The notes beneath the pieces were generated by a model. That model did no database searches. It worked only from the letters and a program-made list of their open reading frames with translations, and was not told the DNA's origin. Shown one piece after another: positions 59,729-64,000 of a stretch of 64,000 nucleotides of DNA. Numbering within the stretch: the first letter of the stretch is position 1; every line of letters begins with the position of its first letter. The position numbers and the translations under genes were made by a program. This DNA is from Pseudomonadota bacterium (lineage in GTDB: Bacteria > Pseudomonadota > Gammaproteobacteria > Burkholderiales > Rhodocyclaceae), in the NCBI GenBank assembly GCA_018261895.1, contig JAGTRT010000003.1, positions 62,001 to 126,000 of the forward strand, in the 5' to 3' direction.

Positions 59729-59760
59729 ATTTGCATTGAAATAGCTGACAATGTGCAAAT
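59729..59760. promoter_or_regulatory. candidate LysR operator
   Basis: ATTTGCATTG and CAATGTGCAAAT form an interrupted dyad in the 95-base space between the dioxygenase and LysR genes, where the LysR protein would be expected to bind. Confidence 0.5.
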
Positions 59761-59782
59761 TACTATTGCAGAAATAGCAACA

Positions 59783-60670
59783 ATGGACAGGCTCGATGCC
59801 ATGCATCTTTTCGTTCGGGTGGCCGAACTCGGCAGTTTCTCGGCCGTGGCGCAGCAGTTGGGCGTGGCCCGTTCCGTCGTGACGCGGCAGATCGCCGCGC
59901 TGGAAGCGCATCTCGGCGTCAAGCTCATGGCGCGCAGCACCCGCCGCCTGGCACTGACCTCGGGCGGGACGGCCTATCTGGAAAAGTGCCGGGTCATCCT
60001 CAATCTCGTCGAGGCCGCCGAAACCGGTGTTGCGGAAGAGCGCCTGACGCCGCGCGGCAACATCCGCATCAGTTTGCCGCTCAGTTACGGCATGAAGCGG
60101 CTGGCGCCCATCCTGCTCGACTTTTCCCAGCGCTACCCGGACGTTTCGCTGGATATGGATTACAGCGACCGCCGGGTCAATCTCATCGAGGAAGGCATCG
60201 ACCTGTCGATTCGCATCACCCGGCGCCTCGAAGCGGGCGATGTGGCGCGCAAGATCGGGACGGGCCGCATGTTGGTGCTGGCCGCGCCGGAATACCTGCA
60301 TCGTCACGGTCGACCGGAAAAACCGGCCGATCTGGCAAACCACGTCTGCCTCGGCTACACCTATGCCGGGAACAGCCAGGTCTGGCAGTTCATGGTCGAT
60401 GGCGTGCTGGAAAACTTCCATATCCGCAGCCGCCTCAACGCCAACAACGGCGACGTGCTCACCGAGGCGACGGCCCAGGGGCTGGGCATCAGCTGCCAGC
60501 CGGACTTTATCGCCGACAGCTATCTGGCCAGCGGCCGGGTCGAGGAAATTCTTGCCGACTATCCCATGCCCGAACTCGGCATCTACGCCATGCTGCCCAG
60601 CAACCGGCACGTGCCGCATCGGGTGCGGGTGCTCATGGATACGCTGGCCGAGCGCCTCAAAGTGGCCTGA
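59783..60670 (+). CDS. LysR-family transcriptional regulator
   Basis: The N-terminal winged HTH is complete (MDRLDAMHLFVRVAELGSFS, then AVAQQLGVARSVVTRQIAALE, RSTRRLALT). The periplasmic-binding-like effector domain matches the CrgA/PBP2 group. ATG 59783 matches the usual family start, although no strong Shine-Dalgarno is visible. It is divergent from the dioxygenase operon and probably controls it. A diverged dispersed element lies in its coding sequence at 60304. Confidence 0.88.
   Translation: MDRLDAMHLFVRVAELGSFSAVAQQLGVARSVVTRQIAALEAHLGVKLMARSTRRLALTSGGTAYLEKCRVILNLVEAAETGVAEERLTPRGNIRISLPLSYGMKRLAPILLDFSQRYPDVSLDMDYSDRRVNLIEEGIDLSIRITRRLEAGDVARKIGTGRMLVLAAPEYLHRHGRPEKPADLANHVCLGYTYAGNSQVWQFMVDGVLENFHIRSRLNANNGDVLTEATAQGLGISCQPDFIADSYLASGRVEEILADYPMPELGIYAMLPSNRHVPHRVRVLMDTLAERLKVA
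60304..60329 (-). repeat. dispersed element, copy 14 (diverged, in LysR gene)
   Basis: CCGGTCGACCGT differs from the core at one base and is preceded by a five-base A/T tract and GGCCGG. It encodes RHGRPEKPAD. This is the weakest member and could be chance. Confidence 0.35.
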
Positions 60671-60798
60671 CGGCGGGGCGGCTTACCGGAAACAATTCTT
60701 TACCTGTGCCCGCCAACGCCTCGTGCCGCCGCGCGTTAAGATCCTTATCCATTGCAGGCGGTGCACGCCCTGTTCGATTGTCGAGACGAGGAACCTTC

Positions 60799-61473
60799 AT
60801 GAACAAACTTACCGGTATTCTGTTGGCGGCCTGCCTGACCGCCAGTGGCGCGCACGCGGGTGCGATTGTCGATCTTTCCGCATCGGCCAGCCGGCCGGCG
60901 AGTAATGACATGGTTCGGGCCAGCGTGTTCAGCGAAGCCAGCGGGAAAAGCCCGGCCGAACTGGCGCAGCGGGTGAATGCCGACATCGCCGAAGCACTCA
61001 AGCTCATCCGCAGCAAGGCCGGCATCTCGGTCAAGAGCGGGCAGCAGTCGACCTACCCGGTGTACGGGCAGTCGCAGAAGATCGACGGCTGGCGCATGCG
61101 CAGCGAGCTGGTGCTGGAATCCAAGGATCAAAGCAGCGTTTCCGATTTGCTCGGCAAACTGCAGCAAATGCGTCTCGCCGTGGGCGACGTGAGCCTCATG
61201 CCATCGCCGGAAACGCGCCGCCAGGTCGAGGACGAGGCGACGCGCGAGGCGATTCGTGCCTTCCAGAGCCGTGCAGCCGTGGTCGCCGAGCAATTGGGCA
61301 AGAGCTGGAAGATCAAGCAGCTCAATATCCAGCAGGGCGGCGCCATGCCCATGCCAATGATGCGCGCAGCGCGCGGCGTGATGATGGCCGCCGAAGCCGC
61401 GCCGGCGCCAATCGAGGCGGGCGAGAGCCTGGTGACGACCAACGTCAGCGGGCAGATCGAACTGGCGGATTGA
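60799..61473 (+). CDS. SIMPL-domain (DUF541) periplasmic protein
   Basis: The signal peptide MNKLTGILLAACLTASGAHA precedes a DUF541/SIMPL domain: VDLSASASRPASNDMVRASVFSEASG, then AEALKLIRSKAGISVKSGQQSTYPVY and GWRMRSELVLESKD. The C-terminus has a Met-rich stretch (GGAMPMPMMRAARGVMMA) that could bind metal. ATG 60799 has GAGG upstream. Family members are oxidative-stress or envelope proteins of poorly known function. It is monocistronic. Confidence 0.85.
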   Translation: MNKLTGILLAACLTASGAHAGAIVDLSASASRPASNDMVRASVFSEASGKSPAELAQRVNADIAEALKLIRSKAGISVKSGQQSTYPVYGQSQKIDGWRMRSELVLESKDQSSVSDLLGKLQQMRLAVGDVSLMPSPETRRQVEDEATREAIRAFQSRAAVVAEQLGKSWKIKQLNIQQGGAMPMPMMRAARGVMMAAEAAPAPIEAGESLVTTNVSGQIELAD

Positions 61474-61492
61474 AGTTGCTGCCCGGCGGGCC

Positions 61493-62035
61493 TTATCGGG
61501 GAGCGCCGATGATCTGCCGGGCCAAACGGAGCATTTGCGGGTGGCCGCGCAAACCGGCGCGGTGAAGCGCGTCGGCGTTGACGTCAAACTGCAGCCTTCC
61601 TTCGGCGCGAATCAGGGCGATGGCCCCGCCATCCCGCGCAAAGGTCTCGGTGTCGCTGATGGTCAGGATGGCCTGCCGGTCGACCCAGCGCATGACGGCG
61701 GGAATGCGTGCTTCCTCGGTGTCCGGAATGAAGAGTTCCTGGCACTCGCTGAGCTGTTCCGGGCTGCTCACCTTGCGGATGTGCAGTTCCCGCCCGCCAA
61801 TCTGCCGGCCTTCATAGGTAGCCAGATACGGTCCTAGACTGTCCCGCCCGAACAGGCAGAGGTTGAGGTTCGTTCGATTTCCCGGCCACTCGACGTACTT
61901 GAGGAAATTGACCAGAAAGGCCGCCTTGAGCTCGGATTCGGTCGTGACTTCCCCGTGGCTGCCCAGGGCAGCAAGCACGAGTCCGATTGTCAGCAGAAAC
62001 TGGCTGGCGAACCGGCGGAGTCGATGGCCGGACAT
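61493..62035 (-). CDS. YfiR/DUF4154-family periplasmic protein
   Basis: A signal peptide (about 1-28) is followed by the YfiR pattern: TESELKAAFLVNFLKYVEWPGN, LCLFGRDSLGPYL, LFIPDTEEARIPAVMRWV and a C-terminal FDVNADALHRAGLRGHPQMLRLARQI. In Pseudomonas YfiR restrains the diguanylate cyclase YfiN from the periplasm. Here it follows a TonB-dependent receptor by nine bases and no cyclase is adjacent within the window, so its partner must lie elsewhere. Confidence 0.88.
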   Translation of the reverse strand: MSGHRLRRFASQFLLTIGLVLAALGSHGEVTTESELKAAFLVNFLKYVEWPGNRTNLNLCLFGRDSLGPYLATYEGRQIGGRELHIRKVSSPEQLSECQELFIPDTEEARIPAVMRWVDRQAILTISDTETFARDGGAIALIRAEGRLQFDVNADALHRAGLRGHPQMLRLARQIIGAPR

Positions 62036-62044
62036 GGCGATGAA

Positions 62045-64000
62045 TCAGAATTTCCAGCGGGTGGTGAGCATGAACGACGGTTTGATTTCGTTGGCGATGG
62101 TCGGGATGTAATCGGAAACGTATTCGAAACGGCGGGTGCTGGCGAGATTGCGGCCGATGACCGCGACTTCCAGATCCTTGGTGATGTGGTAGCCATAGCG
62201 CAGGTCGAGCGTGACGTAGCCCGGGACGCGGATATAGCTTGGGCTGGTCGAGGTGCTCGGCGTGGTGTTGGTCACGTTGACGCGATCGATTTCCGACATC
62301 GCCCGTAGCCAGACATCCAGTTGCTGATTCGGCGTCACGTTCCATTGCGAGCGCAGGGAAGCGGTGTGGCGCGGATTGGCGCGTTCGGTATTGGTGGCGT
62401 CGGCCCGTCCGACGGCATCGATGCCCTCGTCCATGTTCAGGCGACTCCAGGTGTAGGACAGCTGCAGGCGCCAATGGGGCGTGACCAGCCATTCGCCGGC
62501 CACTTCGACACCATCGCTCCAGCCCGACATGTTGTTGGATGCGTTGAGTTCCTGAACCAAGACAAACTGGCCGGACAGAATGCCCGGGCAGCGTGCGATG
62601 TCCACCGGCAGGCCGAATCCGGCGAGGGCAATATTACAGCCGTATCGTGCAGCGGCAGTGCCGCTGCGCAGGTTGGTGTAGCGATAGCGATAGGCGGTCA
62701 GGTCGGCGCTGACGGTATTCGAAATCTGTTTGCGATAGCCGATTTCGACGCCCTGGGCCTTTTCGGCATTCAGCCCGTTGGGGTTCGGTACGGCGTACTG
62801 AACGATGGGCAGATTGCCGAAACCGGTTTGCTGAACGGAAAGCCCGGCGAGGACCGAGATATCCTGCTCGGCGCGGGCGGCCGTGCGGGGGGCATGGGCG
62901 TATTTGAGCCAGGCGCTGTCGGTGCGCGATGGTGTCCACAGCAGCGTCGCATGCGGCGAATAACTGTTCCCGTTGCGGCTTGCCGTGTCCCAGCGCAGGC
63001 CGAGGCCCAGCCGCAGCTTTTCCGGGACGAGCGTCCAGTCATCCTGGACGAACACGCCGCTGGTGCGGTGCGTGTAACTGTTGTTGCGAATGCTGATGTA
63101 AGCGCCGGTCGTACTGACTTCATCGCTGGAATTGCGCAGGCCGATACCCCATTGCAGGTCGTGGGCACCAATGGCATAACGCCCCAGATAGTCCATGTCG
63201 ATCGTCGTTCGGGTTTCATCGATGAAGTTGTTGATCTCGATGCCCGACAGGCTGGCCGACAACTGCAGCGACGACTCGATGCCGCCATTGCTCAGCCAGC
63301 GGTAGCGCCCGACCAGGCTTTCGCTGTGCAGGCGCTGCATCATCCGCAACGGGTCGAGCCTGACGACGCCGGCGCCGAGCAATGCCATGTCAGGCAGGAC
63401 ACGCCAGAGGTCGCCCAGGGTGGAGTGCGTGGCACTGGCCCACAGCGTGAAATCACGCGCGGCGCCGAGATCGCTGTCCAGGCGGAAATTGAGGGCGAAG
63501 TTTTCGAGCCGGTCATTGGCCTTTTCGCTGTTCGCGAACTGCGTCGATACATCGCCGTAACGTCCCTGCGCCGACAGCTTCCAGCCCGTCGTCTCATTGA
63601 CCGACTGGCCGATGCGGGCATAGACGTTGGCGGAACCGCCGGTCCCGGCCGTGATGTTGGCGGCGCCGCCCTGCTGGCTGCGGGAATGCTTGCTGATGAT
63701 GTTGATGACGCCATTGACGGCGTTGGCGCCCCACATGACGGCGCCGGCGCCCCGGATGACCTCGATGCGTTCGATGTCGTCGAGCGGGATCGGATCGAGT
63801 TCCCACATCACACCGGAGAACATCGGGTGATAGATGCTGCGTCCATCGACCAGCACTTGCAGCTTGTTGGCGAAGCGACCGTTGAAACCGCGGGCGGTGA
63901 CCGCGTAGCGGCCATTGTCGATCTGCGAGACCTGAATGCCGGGCGCCATGCGCAGCACGTCAGGCAGGGCCTGCGCGCCGGAGCGGCGAATGTCCTCGGC
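62045..64000 (-). CDS. TonB-dependent receptor, N-terminus outside window
   Basis: The frame is open to the right edge; the visible 652 residues begin within the plug domain (SGAQALPDVLRMAPGIQVSQ, GFNGRFANKLQVLVDGRSIY, IERIEVIRGAGAVMWGANAVNGVINI). A 22-strand barrel follows and ends in LTTRWKF. The plug resembles the receptors paired with YfiR-like proteins. The ligand is unknown; no siderophore genes are nearby. It is co-transcribed with the YfiR-like gene. Confidence 0.9.
   Translation of the reverse strand, partial: AEDIRRSGAQALPDVLRMAPGIQVSQIDNGRYAVTARGFNGRFANKLQVLVDGRSIYHPMFSGVMWELDPIPLDDIERIEVIRGAGAVMWGANAVNGVINIISKHSRSQQGGAANITAGTGGSANVYARIGQSVNETTGWKLSAQGRYGDVSTQFANSEKANDRLENFALNFRLDSDLGAARDFTLWASATHSTLGDLWRVLPDMALLGAGVVRLDPLRMMQRLHSESLVGRYRWLSNGGIESSLQLSASLSGIEINNFIDETRTTIDMDYLGRYAIGAHDLQWGIGLRNSSDEVSTTGAYISIRNNSYTHRTSGVFVQDDWTLVPEKLRLGLGLRWDTASRNGNSYSPHATLLWTPSRTDSAWLKYAHAPRTAARAEQDISVLAGLSVQQTGFGNLPIVQYAVPNPNGLNAEKAQGVEIGYRKQISNTVSADLTAYRYRYTNLRSGTAAARYGCNIALAGFGLPVDIARCPGILSGQFVLVQELNASNNMSGWSDGVEVAGEWLVTPHWRLQLSYTWSRLNMDEGIDAVGRADATNTERANPRHTASLRSQWNVTPNQQLDVWLRAMSEIDRVNVTNTTPSTSTSPSYIRVPGYVTLDLRYGYHITKDLEVAVIGRNLASTRRFEYVSDYIPTIANEIKPSFMLTTRWKF

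Noticed and set aside
5944-60329. Interpreting the CCGGTTGACCGT element as a KOPS-type chromosome-orientation signal
   Set aside because: Seven copies face each way, whereas KOPS-like motifs are strongly strand-biased over tens of kilobases.
1-64000. CRISPR arrays, tRNA, rRNA, integrases or transposases
   Set aside because: None was seen. The dispersed elements are single copies separated by kilobases and are not array repeats.

Overview
The window looks like chromosome of a high-GC betaproteobacterium, most likely a member of the Rhodocyclales (Dechloromonas/Azonexus/Azoarcus-like). This is inferred from gene content: an aerobic CoA-dependent phenylacetate cluster, a large fatty-acid beta-oxidation cluster, hemerythrins and betaproteobacterial-type regulators. 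No rRNA, tRNA or CRISPR array was seen.

Layout. 1-5.2 kb: two secreted beta-propeller (Reg_prop) proteins converging on a three-gene operon (solute-binding protein, two-TM sensor-like protein without an output domain, helical periplasmic protein). 5.4-7.9 kb: a bacteriohemerythrin, a phage-type DUF2591-like gene and two small secreted proteins. 8-13.5 kb: an NtrC-type two-component system, a divergent outer-membrane protein behind a candidate sigma-54 promoter, and a Kef-type antiporter. 13.8-32.7 kb: a phenylacetate/aromatic-acid island with PaaX and PaaY, an IclR regulator, two enoyl-CoA hydratases, a periplasmic binding protein and paaJ-K-I-H-G-N on the minus strand. Facing these on the plus strand are a diiron oxygenase-like protein, its ferredoxin reductase and a Liv-type ABC transporter whose last gene fuses a hemerythrin (HHE) domain to a shortened LivF ATPase. 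The multisubunit epoxidase paaABCDE is absent from the window; the diiron/reductase pair sits across the divergent promoter from paaN.

32.9-37.7 kb: two small proteins sharing a C-terminal motif, a FolB-like/DHFR-like pair and a 1009-residue GGDEF-EAL protein. 37.8-55.3 kb: a fatty-acid regulon with a TetR regulator, fadE, two thiolases, two bifunctional hydratase/dehydrogenases of opposite domain order, a FadL porin, a thioesterase, fadD, an NMO-like flavoprotein and a second acyl-CoA dehydrogenase. AACG-NN-CGTT-type dyads lie before the TetR gene, the fadL-like gene and the second bifunctional gene. 55.5-64 kb: HflX, a DODA-type dioxygenase/cytochrome b561/two YceI proteins with a divergent LysR, a SIMPL-domain protein, a YfiR-like protein and a TonB-dependent receptor running off the end.

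The most unusual signals are: (1) a dispersed ~35-bp element with core CCGGTTGACCGT, ten intergenic and four intragenic copies in both orientations equally, whose core-plus-spaced-A/T-tract design resembles a DNA uptake signal and which in two places supplies a promoter -35 box; (2) the diiron oxygenase/reductase pair in the paa island; (3) the HHE-LivF fusion lacking the Q-loop region; and (4) two divergent paa promoters each bracketed by GATAC-N28-GTATC.
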